From JAGQKC01 sp965223675 (GTDB lineage Bacteria > Nitrospirota > Nitrospiria > Nitrospirales > UBA8639): a stretch of 64,000 nt of DNA. Made by a program: the position numbers and the translations under genes. This document shows, piece after piece, positions 28,093 through 36,926 of this stretch (position 1 is the first letter of the stretch; each line of letters opens with the position of its first letter). Where the stretch lies: assembly GCA_965223675.1 (NCBI GenBank), contig OZ245013.1, positions 124,001-188,000 on the forward strand, in the 5' to 3' direction. The notes under the pieces were generated by a model. It saw only the letters and a program-made list of their open reading frames with translations. It searched no databases and had not been told where the DNA came from.

Positions 28093-28266
28093 CTATATAA
28101 GGTTTTTCTTAAAAACACAAGGTTTACAGGTATTTTGGTTAAAAGGCAGCGGAAGAAGATCGGGTCGAGAGTAAAATTTCCCCACCTCATCAACCGCTTC
28201 ATATTGTAATTCCACTTCAACAATGCGCGATGTCCTCGGAACTTCATCGTTAATCTTTTTCAACAT
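28093..28266 (-). CDS. Possible small protein with C-terminal CxxC (57 residues)
   Basis: In the 444-bp gap between gltA and the malic enzyme, a minus-strand frame starts at ATG 28266 and ends at TAG 28093. The peptide begins MLKKINDEVPRTSRIVEVEL and ends in a segment with C-K-P-C and a basic tail. Alternating acidic/hydrophobic residues look protein-like, and its strand matches both neighbours. No ribosome site is obvious, and the start could be a nearby TTG. The CxxC hints at metal or redox binding. Confidence 0.35.
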   Translation of the reverse strand: MLKKINDEVPRTSRIVEVELQYEAVDEVGKFYSRPDLLPLPFNQNTCKPCVFKKNLI

Positions 28267-28296
28267 TTTCAAATGAATCGTATTGGTGTGCGAAGA

Positions 28297-29448
28297 TCAT
28301 CCAGCGGAAAAAGAGCTGTTCCGAGAGGCGATGGGCTCATATGGACGGTTATGTGGTCCTTCATAGAGTTGGTCAGGACGAAACAAATGGTTGTTTTGAT
28401 ACTGTTCAAAGCAATGGGCTAACCAGCCTGACACGCGAGCCATGGCGAATATCGGAGTGAACATGTCTGTTTCAATACCCATTTGGTGGTAGATGATACC
28501 TGAATAAAAATCTACATTAGGACGGATGCCTTTATGTCCAACACGGCGCTCCATTTCTTGTTCGACTGCACGTGCAATCGTGAATAAAGAGTGATGTGAC
28601 GGGTTTTTGTCCAGTTGCTGTGCAAGTTCTTGAAGAATGAGGGCACGCGGATCTTTGACTTTATACACCCGATGACCGAAACCCATGATCTTTTCTTTGG
28701 CCGCCATTTTCTGATCAAGATATGCAGAAACCTGATCAACCGAACCGATCTCTTTCAGCATGTGAATCACGGCTTCGTTGGCTCCCCCATGAAGAGGGCC
28801 CTTCAGTGTACCGATGGCTGATGAAATCACGGAGAACGGATCGGAGAGGGTCGAGGCTGTGACCAAGCCGCTAAAGGTCGAAGCGTTCATCGTATGTTCG
28901 GCATGAAGGATGAGACTTGTGTCAAATATCTTCGCGATGGCTGGGTCAGGTATATGTTCAAAAAGCATGTAAAAGAAATTCTCCGAATAGGTAAGGGTAT
29001 CATGTGGTTGAATTTGGTCGTCACCACGACGAAGTCGAGCAAAGGCCGCCACCATCGTCGGAAGTTTGGCAAGCAGACGGATTGCAGCCCAATATCGGTC
29101 TTTGGGATCCCGTACATTAGGGGATGGGTAAAACATTCCCAAGGCCGCAACGGCAGCTTGCAAGGCATCCATTGGATGTCCATGTTCGGGAAGGCATTTG
29201 ATCAGATCCGTAATCCGATACTTAATACGTCGGTGCTTCATGAGGTCGACTTCAAATTGTTGCAAGGCTGAGAGGGTGGGAAGTTCATTGAACAAAAGGA
29301 GATACGCAGTTTCTGTGAACGTACCATGCGCGGCGAGTTCTTCAACTCGAATGCCGCGATATTCCAAAATGCCTTCTTGCCCATCTACTGAGCTAATATT
29401 CGATTTAGTCGCGGCAACTCCGGCTAGCCCTGGGAAAAAATCTCGCAT
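28297..29448 (-). CDS. gltA: Citrate synthase
   Basis: The 383-residue protein is a type II-like citrate synthase of the short bacterial class. The active-site residues are visible: His in GPLHGGANEAV, His in IMGFGHRVYK, and Asp in NVDFYSGIIY. The N-terminus (GLAGVAATKSNIS.VDGQEGILEYRG) is standard. It condenses oxaloacetate with acetyl-CoA. It is the most upstream gene of the minus-strand TCA block that includes malic enzyme and Sdh, and a divergent Spy-like gene starts about 180 bp away. A citrate synthase beside an Sdh with fumarate reductase potential suggests that oxidative and reductive TCA directions may both be used. Confidence 0.96.
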   Translation of the reverse strand: MRDFFPGLAGVAATKSNISSVDGQEGILEYRGIRVEELAAHGTFTETAYLLLFNELPTLSALQQFEVDLMKHRRIKYRITDLIKCLPEHGHPMDALQAAVAALGMFYPSPNVRDPKDRYWAAIRLLAKLPTMVAAFARLRRGDDQIQPHDTLTYSENFFYMLFEHIPDPAIAKIFDTSLILHAEHTMNASTFSGLVTASTLSDPFSVISSAIGTLKGPLHGGANEAVIHMLKEIGSVDQVSAYLDQKMAAKEKIMGFGHRVYKVKDPRALILQELAQQLDKNPSHHSLFTIARAVEQEMERRVGHKGIRPNVDFYSGIIYHQMGIETDMFTPIFAMARVSGWLAHCFEQYQNNHLFRPDQLYEGPHNRPYEPIASRNSSFSAG

Positions 29449-29625
29449 GTACTTTCGCTCCTTAATTTAACGAGCAAACTTTACATCGCTTTTTCTCAAT
29501 TATACCGTGTTCTCTGATTTCTACCCAACTCTTGATAGGAAACTGATATACTACCATTGTGCGAGGTTAAGTCTTTTTCTGAGTTTACAGCTTACCATCC
29601 ATTTATTGATGAGGGAGGGTGTTCA

Positions 29626-30255
29626 ATGAGCCAAGCAATTGTCTGGAAGCGTGTCACAAAATTTATGGTAACGCTAGGGGTGATCAGTATGCCTTTAGGG
29701 TTGGCCATAGCCGATGAGGGACATCATCATTCAGAGAAAGATAAGGCTCCGCATGCAGGTATGATGGAAAAACATACGGGTTCACAGCACGGAGACATGA
29801 AACATCATAGGTCGTTATCACCGCTAGGAATGAAGCAAGAACTTGGATTGAAGGACGAGCAGGTCAACGCCCTTGAACCTGTCGAATCAGGGTATCGAAA
29901 GATGATGATTAAGAATGGAGCTGATCTTCGAGTAGCTATGATCGATTTAGGGTCGTTATTGGACCAAAAAGAGACGAATCGCGAGGCCGTGGCGAAAAAG
30001 GTCGATGAAATTGGAGGATTCCAAAAACAATTGATGATGTATCGCGTGGATACTTTGCTGAAACTTAAGGAGATTTTAACTCCCGATCAATACCAACAGT
30101 TTCGTGATCGGCTGAAGAACCAAATGAGTGGTGGATCAGGAAGTCTGCATGGAATGGGTAGCATGATGGGGCATGGGGCGATGGGCAAGCATGGTTATGG
30201 AAAAGGACATTCCGAAGGGTATCGCCACGGAAAAGATTTAAAAGGTGCTCATTGA
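29626..30255 (+). CDS. Periplasmic Spy/CpxP-like His/Met-rich protein
   Basis: I start at ATG 29626 because GGGAGGG precedes it. An upstream in-frame start (29557) would put 23 residues before the signal peptide. The product is 209 residues: a Sec signal peptide (cleavage near LAIA-DEG), a His-rich region (EGHHHSEKDKAPHAG), a helical middle with the LTPDQYQQFRDRL element typical of LTxxQ/CpxP-Spy proteins, and a Gly/Met/His-rich tail (GMGSMMGHGAMGKHGYGKG). Such proteins bind metals or unfolded proteins in the periplasm and respond to envelope or metal stress. The His and Met density suggests copper, nickel or zinc. Confidence 0.8.
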   Translation: MSQAIVWKRVTKFMVTLGVISMPLGLAIADEGHHHSEKDKAPHAGMMEKHTGSQHGDMKHHRSLSPLGMKQELGLKDEQVNALEPVESGYRKMMIKNGADLRVAMIDLGSLLDQKETNREAVAKKVDEIGGFQKQLMMYRVDTLLKLKEILTPDQYQQFRDRLKNQMSGGSGSLHGMGSMMGHGAMGKHGYGKGHSEGYRHGKDLKGAH

Positions 30256-30332
30256 AGAGACGGTTTAAGTCTGTTTAGTGCTGATCTTTCATGTCAGAAA
30301 CTTTAACGTAAATTGAGCGATGTGGTGGCCGA

Positions 30333-31214
30333 ATGGCAAATCCAGCTAAGAGATTGTCGACGAACATCGAAGGGAATTTCTTTGTTGATGAAACGTGCAT
30401 CAACTGTGATACCTGTCGACAACTTGCTTCTACGACTTTTCGGGGGGTTGGTGAGTTCTCCTCTGTGAGTCACCAACCTCAAAGCATTTCTGACGTGTTG
30501 CAAGCTTATCAAGCATTATTAGCCTGTCCAGTTGGATCTATAGGAACGGTTACGAAAAATTCTGATCTCTTGACCAAGGCTCAGGAGAGTTTTCCGATTC
30601 AAGTAGACAATACTGTCTATTACAATGGATTTAATTCTGAGAAGTCCTTTGGCGCGAATAGTTATTTCGTTAATCATCCAGATGGAAACTGGCTAATCGA
30701 TTCTCCCAGATATCTGAGGCATTTGGTAAACGCCTTTGATGAAATGGGAGGCATTCGTTACATTTTTTTGAGTCATCAAGATGATGTAGCAGATGCTGAT
30801 CGATATGCACAAAAATTTAAGGCCGACCGCATCATCCACGAAGCTGATGCGGAGGCGATGCCAGAAAGTGAATGGATCGTGAAGGGATATGAGGTGATTC
30901 AGGTCTCGCCAGAGTTTCAGATCATTCCAGTTCCTGGACATACAGCAGGAAGTCTCGCTCTGCTTTATAAAAAGAAATTCCTGTTTACTGGAGATCATTT
31001 ATGGTGGGATCGCGATGAAGCCTCGCTAGGCATGCCTATTCGCTTGGTGTGGAATACGCAACAACTTCTCCAATCAACCCAACGTCTTCTCGACTTTTCC
31101 TTTGAATGGGTCTTGCCGGGTCATGGTGATCGGATCCAGTTACCCCAAGAGAAAATGAGACACAAATTGAGTCAACTTCTCGAGGAGCGTCAAAAGACGC
31201 ATGTGTCGATCTAG
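30333..31214 (+). CDS. Ferredoxin-metallo-beta-lactamase fold fusion protein
   Basis: The 293-residue protein joins a ferredoxin-like N-terminus (about 15-72, CINCDTC followed later by ACPVGSIG) to an MBL-fold domain. In the MBL part the usual HxHxDH is replaced by SHQDDVADAD, while the later elements VPGHTAGS, FTGDHLWW and LPGHGD are present. The same H-x-D-D-V-A-D form occurs in ferredoxin-MBL proteins of phototrophs and other bacteria, so this is the subfamily pattern and not damage. The Fe-S and metal centres together suggest an electron-transfer or sulfur/oxygen-related reaction. The substrate is unknown. It follows the Spy-like gene by 77 bp. Confidence 0.85.
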   Translation: MANPAKRLSTNIEGNFFVDETCINCDTCRQLASTTFRGVGEFSSVSHQPQSISDVLQAYQALLACPVGSIGTVTKNSDLLTKAQESFPIQVDNTVYYNGFNSEKSFGANSYFVNHPDGNWLIDSPRYLRHLVNAFDEMGGIRYIFLSHQDDVADADRYAQKFKADRIIHEADAEAMPESEWIVKGYEVIQVSPEFQIIPVPGHTAGSLALLYKKKFLFTGDHLWWDRDEASLGMPIRLVWNTQQLLQSTQRLLDFSFEWVLPGHGDRIQLPQEKMRHKLSQLLEERQKTHVSI

Positions 31215-31246
31215 TTCATTCACCAAAGAATTTCTTGCTGGTCGTC

Positions 31247-32947
31247 TTACCCGTCACGATTTCCACTCGGTGAGCGGATATCTTCAACCATATTTTGAAC
31301 TTCGATCGGTGGTGCTGGAGTAAACCGACTGACAGTAATGGTGACGATGAAGTTGAGAGCCATGCCTATGGTTCCGATGCCCTCTGGGCTGATGCCCAAT
31401 AACCACTCATTAGCATTGGCCGTTGGTTCCACAAACCGAAACCAAATGATATACGCTGCCGTAAATCCTATCCCTAAAAGCATTCCTGAAACTGCGCCCT
31501 CCTTGGTCGTGCGTTTATCAAAAATTCCCAGTAACAGAATTGGGAAAAAACTGGCCGCTGCGAGACCGAAGGCAAACGCCACAACTTGAGCGACAAACCC
31601 CGGCGGATAGATCCCCAAAAGTCCAGCGACAATAACAGCAAAAGCTGCCGCGATTCGCGCCATGCGCAATTCGTCTTGTTGCGTCATGTTTTTCCACAAC
31701 ACCGATTTAAGAAGGTCATGAGAGACTGAAGCAGAGATCACCAGCAATAACCCCGCTGCGGTCGAGAGTGCTGCAGCCAGTCCACCGGCGGCCACAAGGG
31801 CGACGACCCAGGCAGGAAGTTTGGCGATCTCTGGGTTGGCCAAGACCATGATGTCTCGATCAACAGTGAGTTCATTCTTGGCACTGTCTCCGCTGTATTG
31901 AATGAGACCGTCACCGTTTTGATCTTTGAATACAATGAGTCCTGTTTCTTCCCAGCTCTTAAACCATTGTGGAGCTTCCGTGTAAGATTTTTCATTGAGG
32001 GTTTCAATCATGTTGACGCGGGCAAAAGCACTGACGGCAGGCGCAGTTGTGTAGAGAAGACCGATGAAGATCAGCGCCCACATGGCACTCCATCGAGCTG
32101 CCCGTGAATTGGGGACCGTATAAAAGCGAATCAAGACATGAGGGAGGCCAGCCGTACCGATCATGAGTGCCATGGTAATCGCGAGAACGTCGATCATGCT
32201 CTTCTTTCCATCGACCCATGCTCCCGTATATTCGGGGAGTCCTAAGTCTCGATGAATCGTATCGAGCGTTTCGAGTAACGCCATACCAGCATGTTGCCCT
32301 TCTACCATCGTGGAGCCAAACCCAATTTGTGGAATAGCCCATCCGGTCATTTGCCAGGAGATGGCTGCGGCCGGAACCAAGTAGGCCACGATCAGCACAC
32401 AGAACTGAGCGACCTGCGTATAGGTAATCCCACGCATTCCACCCATGACGGCATAAAAGAACACGATGATGACTCCAATTACGACACCGATATTCACATC
32501 GACTTCGAGAAACCGTGAGAAGACAACCCCCACTCCGCGCATCTGTCCCGCAACATACGTGAATGAAACAAAAATAGCGCAGAAGACGGCAATGACGCGG
32601 GCTACTTGAGAGTAGTAACGATCACCCACAAATTCGGGAATGGTGTAGCGTCCGTATTTTCTCAAGTAAGGAGCTAAGAGAAGAGCTAGGAGGACATACC
32701 CTCCTGTCCAGCCCATGAGATAGATCGCTCCGGTGTAGCCCATAAACGAAATGAGCCCCGCCATGGAAATAAATGATGCGGCACTCATCCAGTCTGCAGC
32801 GGTGGCCATGCCATTGGCGAGTGGAGGGACACCTCGCCCTGCGACATAGAATCCAGAAGTCGATTTGACTCGACTCCAGATAGCAATGCCAATGTAAAGG
32901 GAAAATGTGATGCCGACGAGCAGGTACGTCCAGCCCTGAATGCTCAC
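31247..32947 (-). CDS. Sodium:solute symporter, ActP-like (SSS family)
   Basis: The 566-residue membrane protein has the SSS-family layout with about 13 hydrophobic helices. It begins WTYLLVGITFSLYIGIAIW. Diagnostic stretches are FYVAGRGVPPLANGMATAADWMSAASFI, GYVLLALLLAPYLRKYGRYTIPEFVGDRYY, and AALSTAAGLLLVISASVSHD near the sodium site. An insert of about 70 hydrophilic residues (around 330-400, with DQNGDGLIQYSGD) lies between helices, as in the VC_2705-type subfamily. It imports a monocarboxylate such as acetate with Na+. It overlaps the upstream DUF4212 gene by 4 bp, and the pair is a known unit. Confidence 0.92.
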   Translation of the reverse strand: MSIQGWTYLLVGITFSLYIGIAIWSRVKSTSGFYVAGRGVPPLANGMATAADWMSAASFISMAGLISFMGYTGAIYLMGWTGGYVLLALLLAPYLRKYGRYTIPEFVGDRYYSQVARVIAVFCAIFVSFTYVAGQMRGVGVVFSRFLEVDVNIGVVIGVIIVFFYAVMGGMRGITYTQVAQFCVLIVAYLVPAAAISWQMTGWAIPQIGFGSTMVEGQHAGMALLETLDTIHRDLGLPEYTGAWVDGKKSMIDVLAITMALMIGTAGLPHVLIRFYTVPNSRAARWSAMWALIFIGLLYTTAPAVSAFARVNMIETLNEKSYTEAPQWFKSWEETGLIVFKDQNGDGLIQYSGDSAKNELTVDRDIMVLANPEIAKLPAWVVALVAAGGLAAALSTAAGLLLVISASVSHDLLKSVLWKNMTQQDELRMARIAAAFAVIVAGLLGIYPPGFVAQVVAFAFGLAAASFFPILLLGIFDKRTTKEGAVSGMLLGIGFTAAYIIWFRFVEPTANANEWLLGISPEGIGTIGMALNFIVTITVSRFTPAPPIEVQNMVEDIRSPSGNRDG

Positions 32948-33264
32948 TCAGTTGTCTCCGGAGAGTGTTGGGAATTGTCTTGGCCGTGCCGTCGATCGAT
33001 TCGATCCATGCCTAATGCATAGATGAGAGTGAGGATAATGAAGGTATAGGTGGATCCCTGTTGTGCGAACCAGAATCCTACGGGAAAGCCGCCAAGGTAG
33101 AATTGATTGAGCGGCTCAACGAAAACAATACTGAATAGATAAGAGACAATAAACCAGATGGACAAGAGCCCGACCATCAGACGAAGATTGGCTTGCCAAT
33201 GGTTTTGAGCTGGGGTTTTTTGAGGAGCTTGATGAGTTTGGCCTGTAGGGGAATTGTTTCTCAA
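32944..33264 (-). CDS. DUF4212 membrane protein, partner of the sodium:solute symporter
   Basis: The 106-residue protein has two transmembrane helices (about 28-48 and 65-85) separated by FVEPLNQFYLGGFPVGFWFAQQG, the conserved DUF4212 core. This family is almost always encoded directly upstream of an ActP-like symporter, here with a 4-bp overlap. It is likely a small subunit or stabiliser of that transporter. Both tails are hydrophilic. Confidence 0.92.
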   Translation of the reverse strand: MRNNSPTGQTHQAPQKTPAQNHWQANLRLMVGLLSIWFIVSYLFSIVFVEPLNQFYLGGFPVGFWFAQQGSTYTFIILTLIYALGMDRIDRRHGQDNSQHSPETTE

Positions 33265-33386
33265 ACCAATTTATTCCAAACACAGATAGGTTTCATCATC
33301 ATCAAAATTTAAGCTTATACTTCTTGTATGTGTTCTTACGCTATTGGAGATTAAAGCTCTCTCACTTGAAGGCAATATTCAACAAA

Positions 33387-34142
33387 TCAGCAAAGCAGAG
33401 CATAACGTACCCATTCGTCGACAAGATCTATTTTTATTTTTGGAAATCGTTTAGGCTGGCCGTCAAAAAGTGTTATTGGAAAATTAAGGTAAAACGTGTC
33501 TAGGTTAATATCTTTTACGTCAATAGAAGCAATATACCCTCGGTGTAGTTGCCAGGTAGACAGCATTAATCGTTGAAGGGAATTATAATCCGTTGATGGG
33601 ATAGAACCTCCTTGGATTTCTTCGATAGGAGAGAAAAAATACTTCACCCATGCGACGGTTTTGCCATTGGAAATTGAATGAGTCTTAACGCTATCAGAAA
33701 AGTCACCTTTAATAGGAAACTCAAAATCTATCTCGTCTTTGGGGTCTCCTTCAATTATATAGGCACGTTTGAAATAGAATTCGGTGATTGTTTTTTGAAT
33801 TTTTTGTTGGTCGGCGCTTGAAATTAATTCAACTAGTGGAGTCTTGAATTGTAAGCGATGCCCTGGTCCCAAATACAAAATCAATAGAACCGAGTCAAGT
33901 TTAGCTTTGCTGTTGTCTTGGTTTTGAACCATCTGTGCACGTACCGAAAGTGCGAGTCCATCTTCAATTTCGATTGCAACATGATTGTCTGGCCCTGCAC
34001 ATTGACTTTTTAAGTAATCTCCCCATCCGGTGTTGAAATCTCCAGTGCCTGACGGTTTATAGTATTGTTTAGGCAAATATATACAACCACTGAGTGTGAT
34101 GGATAAGAATAATATGATAATTGAGCGATTGAATTTGGCCAT
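33387..34142 (-). CDS. Hypothetical lipoprotein
   Basis: The 251-residue protein starts with a signal peptide ending in a lipobox (TLSGC, Cys20), so it is probably anchored in the inner or outer membrane. The remainder is beta-rich and hydrophilic (YLKSQCAGPDNHVAIEIEDGL; FDGQPKRFPKIKIDLVDEW) with no motif I recognise. It is a single gene, divergent from DUF2891. It may be a surface or periplasmic binding protein, but no function can be assigned. Confidence 0.75.
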   Translation of the reverse strand: MAKFNRSIIILFLSITLSGCIYLPKQYYKPSGTGDFNTGWGDYLKSQCAGPDNHVAIEIEDGLALSVRAQMVQNQDNSKAKLDSVLLILYLGPGHRLQFKTPLVELISSADQQKIQKTITEFYFKRAYIIEGDPKDEIDFEFPIKGDFSDSVKTHSISNGKTVAWVKYFFSPIEEIQGGSIPSTDYNSLQRLMLSTWQLHRGYIASIDVKDINLDTFYLNFPITLFDGQPKRFPKIKIDLVDEWVRYALLC

Positions 34143-34326
34143 ATTTACAAGAAGATTTTCGTTTCAAAAGGCTACCGCTTCTAGTTTGCAGCCTAGTGCG
34201 GGATATTTATTATGTCAAACCATTTATGATCACTTACAGCTCGAGTTTAGTGTATCTATGTTCAAATGTAACGTGTAAAGATTTATCATGGTGTGTTGAA
34301 GTGCAAACGGTTTCTTGAAAGGAATT

Positions 34327-35301
34327 ATGTTGTTGAGTAGAGACTGTCGGCAATCGGAAAAATTGTGGAAAGAATTTTGCCGCTCACGGGTGAACTATCT
34401 GACTTGTCTTGCTGAGACAGTTGCGAATGGAGTCATGAGAAGTGACACTGCCCACCCAGTCTTTTGTGGATGCATCGACTGGCATTCGAGCGTGCATGGG
34501 ACGTATGCATTGTTGGCCGCGTCGCGGCTGACTGGAGAATCACGATGGATTAATGTTGCAGAGTCTGTCTTAGTCCCAGATCGGTTAGCAGATGAATTGG
34601 CTTGTTTGAAACGTGGTGAATTAGATCATGAGTTGCCTTATGGGTATGCGTGGTTTCTGAAACTCGCACAGGAACGTGAGCAAAAGAGTGGTCAAACGGA
34701 CTTGCTTCTATTGGCGACAGAAATTGCTCGGCGATTAGAACAATGGATTTTTTCATTATCTGATGATGAAATCATACATCATGCTCTCCGTAGAGAGTAT
34801 GGCAATCTCTCATGGGCTCTGCTAAATCTGTGGGAGTGGAGTCGATGGAAAGGCAATACTAAGCTGAGTGAGAAGCTATCAACATTTACCAAAAACCGAT
34901 TGTTGATATTAGACAAGGATCTTCCGGTGTCTTATGACGAGAGTATCGATGAGTTCTTCGCCGCGTCACTTCAACGGACGAGAGCCATTCTTTCAATTCT
35001 CCCGGCTGAGGAATCGCATTCATGGCTTCGCTCATTCTATAATGAAAATTTACGGCTTGTCCCTATTTCAACTGCACTCAAACCTCATTCTGGAGGTTTG
35101 AACTTTAGTCGATCGTGGGGATTCTGGTCTCTGTTTCAAACGACGGGGGAGCAAATCTATCGGGATATGTATGTGGATCATATTGTCACACACATGGAGT
35201 TACCACAGTACTGGCGAGATGATTACAAGAAATACAGCCACTGGGTTCCGCAATTTGGTATTTATGCTATAGCGTTGAGTATGGATGCGGGTGAAATCTA
35301 A
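34327..35301 (+). CDS. DUF2891 family protein
   Basis: I start at ATG 34327 because GAAAGGA lies 5 nt upstream. The 324-residue product has the family signature HPVFCGCIDWHSSVHGTYALL (about 41-61) and later LEQWIFSL, REYGNLSWALLNLWEW, HSGGLNFSRSWGFWSL and a C-terminal HWVPQFGIYAIALS. The sequence suggests an alpha/alpha toroid of the kind used by glycosidases and related enzymes. The activity of DUF2891 is not known to me. No signal peptide is seen. The gene is followed by the decayed hicAB pair on the other strand. Confidence 0.85.
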   Translation: MLLSRDCRQSEKLWKEFCRSRVNYLTCLAETVANGVMRSDTAHPVFCGCIDWHSSVHGTYALLAASRLTGESRWINVAESVLVPDRLADELACLKRGELDHELPYGYAWFLKLAQEREQKSGQTDLLLLATEIARRLEQWIFSLSDDEIIHHALRREYGNLSWALLNLWEWSRWKGNTKLSEKLSTFTKNRLLILDKDLPVSYDESIDEFFAASLQRTRAILSILPAEESHSWLRSFYNENLRLVPISTALKPHSGGLNFSRSWGFWSLFQTTGEQIYRDMYVDHIVTHMELPQYWRDDYKKYSHWVPQFGIYAIALSMDAGEI

Positions 35302-35328
35302 AAGGCAACTAACTCCAATTCGATAGAA

Positions 35329-35477
35329 TTACTTCAATGGCGGATTACCGAGGTCTTTGCAAATGTCTCTAGTCAAACGTTGAAGGTTGGGTGATGCCAC
35401 CAAGGATAGCGTCCACCTTCACGAAGAAACTCACTCCCATGATTTCGGAGATATCGAAGCCATTCAACTCGCTTCAT
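35329..35477 (-). pseudogene. hicA: Decayed hicA-like toxin gene
   Basis: ATG at 35477 opens a peptide reading MKRVEWLRYLRNHGSEFLRE and GGRYPWWHHP, the start of a canonical HicA toxin with its conserved His region. It stops soon after. In another frame the HicA C-terminus reappears (TRDICKDLG) and ends at TAA 35329. About 15-20 residues between these parts are missing, so the gene carries an internal deletion with a frameshift. It overlaps the decayed hicB upstream by a few bases. Confidence 0.7.
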
Positions 35478-35698
35478 ACAGGAAGCGGTTCTTCTTCAAA
35501 ATCACTTCCAGCAGCACCCAATGCTTCTTGTCGATTGAATTCTTGTGCTTCCTTTAGCGTGATTCGAAGGCTTTCAAGCAGTTCCTCTCTTGATGGTTCT
35601 TGGTAATTCACCCCAGGAATTTCTTCAATCCATCAAATCCAATTCTTCTTGTCTTGTTTAATCACGGCTGTGTATGTTTGTCCCATCGTTCTGTTCAT
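35474..35698 (-). pseudogene. hicB: Decayed hicB-like antitoxin gene with an in-frame TGA
   Basis: From ATG 35698 the frame gives MNRTMGQTYTAVIKQD, then K-K-N-W-I, then TGA. It continues in the same frame with WIEEIPGVNYQE, PSREELLESLRITLKEA and a tail ending at TGA 35474. In HicB-type antitoxins a Gly normally sits where the TGA is (W-I-G-W-I-E-E-I-P-G), so GGA to TGA is the simplest explanation. It precedes and overlaps the broken hicA. Confidence 0.7.
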
Positions 35699-35736
35699 TT
35701 TTGTGTGCGTAGACCTGACGATACTACCATTGTCTC
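35669..35736. repeat. Direct repeat copy 1 (68 bp, about 84% identical to 37423-37490)
   Basis: Ungapped alignment with 37423-37490 shows 11 differences in 68 positions by my count. Core stretches such as GTAGACCT and ATACTA are shared. The repeat covers the start codon and upstream region of the decayed hicB. It marks one edge of an old duplication around lipA. Confidence 0.75.
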
Positions 35737-35754
35737 TCTAGGGGGACCAGGTCA

Positions 35755-36096
35755 GTGTTAGAGGTAGTCTTGCTGTTTGAAGAATGTGAGCGCTTTCTTA
35801 CAAACTATATGTTAAAATTTATCACTATGACCTGGCTTGAAGAGTGCCGACTTTGGCTTCGGGGGAAATATCCCATGAACGATGGGGAACTTGAGAACCT
35901 TATGGAAGCCTTAGGTGTGCCTCAAACTGAGTTATGGAAATCTACTGGCCAATCCATGATTATTGACAAAAGTAAGGCACATCAAAGAATACGCGAAACC
36001 TTAGACAGTCGTTGCGGGAGTAAAGTTTCTATTTTAGGGGCGTTGGTTTCAGTGCTCGGCGCTATAGCCACTTGGATCGGAGTTTTCTCATATTGA
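35755..36096 (+). CDS. Hypothetical small membrane-anchored protein
   Basis: The frame (GTG start as given; ATG alternatives at 35809 and 35827) encodes up to 113 residues with a hydrophobic C-terminal helix (VSILGALVSVLGAIATWIGVFSY). A helical middle contains LENLMEALGVPQTELWKSTG. No family is recognised and no strong ribosome site marks the start. It lies inside the duplicated lipA/hic region, so it may have arrived with that rearrangement. Confidence 0.45.
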   Translation: MLEVVLLFEECERFLTNYMLKFITMTWLEECRLWLRGKYPMNDGELENLMEALGVPQTELWKSTGQSMIIDKSKAHQRIRETLDSRCGSKVSILGALVSVLGAIATWIGVFSY

Positions 36097-36140
36097 TTGT
36101 TTAACCCATCCATATTATTTGGCATGTGGCATGCTACGGT

Positions 36141-36403
36141 ATGTCTGAGCGTTCAAGCAAGCCAACCAGAAAGAAAAAACAGCCTGACGATATTAACCTC
36201 TTAGCTGCTCAGATTGTGTAAGCAGCCACCGAACAGGAAGAAGACCTATCTAAAAAGAAGAAGCCTCTCAAAAAAACCCTGCCGCCGGTGCCCTCGGTCG
36301 TCTTGGTGGATTGAAAAGGGGGAAAGCTTACCCCAAGAAACGGTCTGAGATTGCAAAAAAGGCTGCTCGATCTAGATGGGCAAAGCCCACTGAAGCTCGT
36401 TAA
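36141..36403 (+). pseudogene. Small Lys/Ala-rich basic protein gene, nonsense-mutated and frameshifted
   Basis: The first frame reads MSERSSKPTRKKKQPDDINL and LAAQIV, then TAA. The codons after it (AATEQEEDLSKKKK) continue the same protein, so CAA to TAA is likely. The frame then shifts near 36270 into NPAAGALGRLGGLK, RGKAYPKKRSEIAKKAARSR and a tail ending at TAA 36403. This is a widespread short basic family with an A-L-G-R-L-G-G-L-K-G-G core followed by I-A-K-K-A-A-x-x-R-W. Two disabling lesions make it a pseudogene. It runs into the convergent lipA fragment. Confidence 0.75.
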
Positions 36404-36763
36404 ATAGTTGCTTTCGCAGTTTGTTGTTCTGCATGGTAGGAACTGCGGACGAGAGGGTCAGATTCAACATGTTTGAAGCCAAGTGTTTGAGCTTCACCCT
36501 TTAACATCTCAAATTCCTTAGGCTTATAGAATCGAGCGACTGGCATGTGTGCTTTGGTGGGTTGAAGGTATTGTCCAATGGTGAGGATGTCACAATTGAC
36601 ATTGCGTAAATCCCGCATGGCTTCACGAATCTCTTCGATTGTTTCGCCTAATCCCGCGATGAGACCAGATTTAGTCGTTGCCCCAAATTGCTTGCCTTGT
36701 TTGAGGGAGTTGAATCAAACGATTATATTTGCCTTGTGGACGGACAGAGGGAAACAAGCGAGG
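36400..36763 (-). pseudogene. lipA: Duplicated 3' fragment of lipA
   Basis: About 360 bp closely match the 3' part of the intact lipA (37513 to about 37876). The readable part (36618 to 36400) encodes MRDLRNVNCDILTIGQYLQP to the RSSYHAEQQTA end of lipoyl synthase. Upstream the match continues (GLIAGLGETIEEI) but is frameshifted by an extra G in TTTGAGGGAG, where lipA has TTTGAGGAG. Homology ends at about 36763. The radical-SAM cysteines are absent, so it cannot be functional. Confidence 0.85.
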
Positions 36764-36926
36764 GAGAAGGCTGGTCTTTATGATGTTGAGTACTATCTTT
36801 AAACGTGATTCATTTACGAGAAACCGCATTTGAGAGCCCGCCTGGAAGGGCGAGGATATTTTCTAAGAAGTCAAGAATGACGTCTTCTATTCCATTCCAT
36901 GGGTTTGGTGATTAATCTTGTGAATA

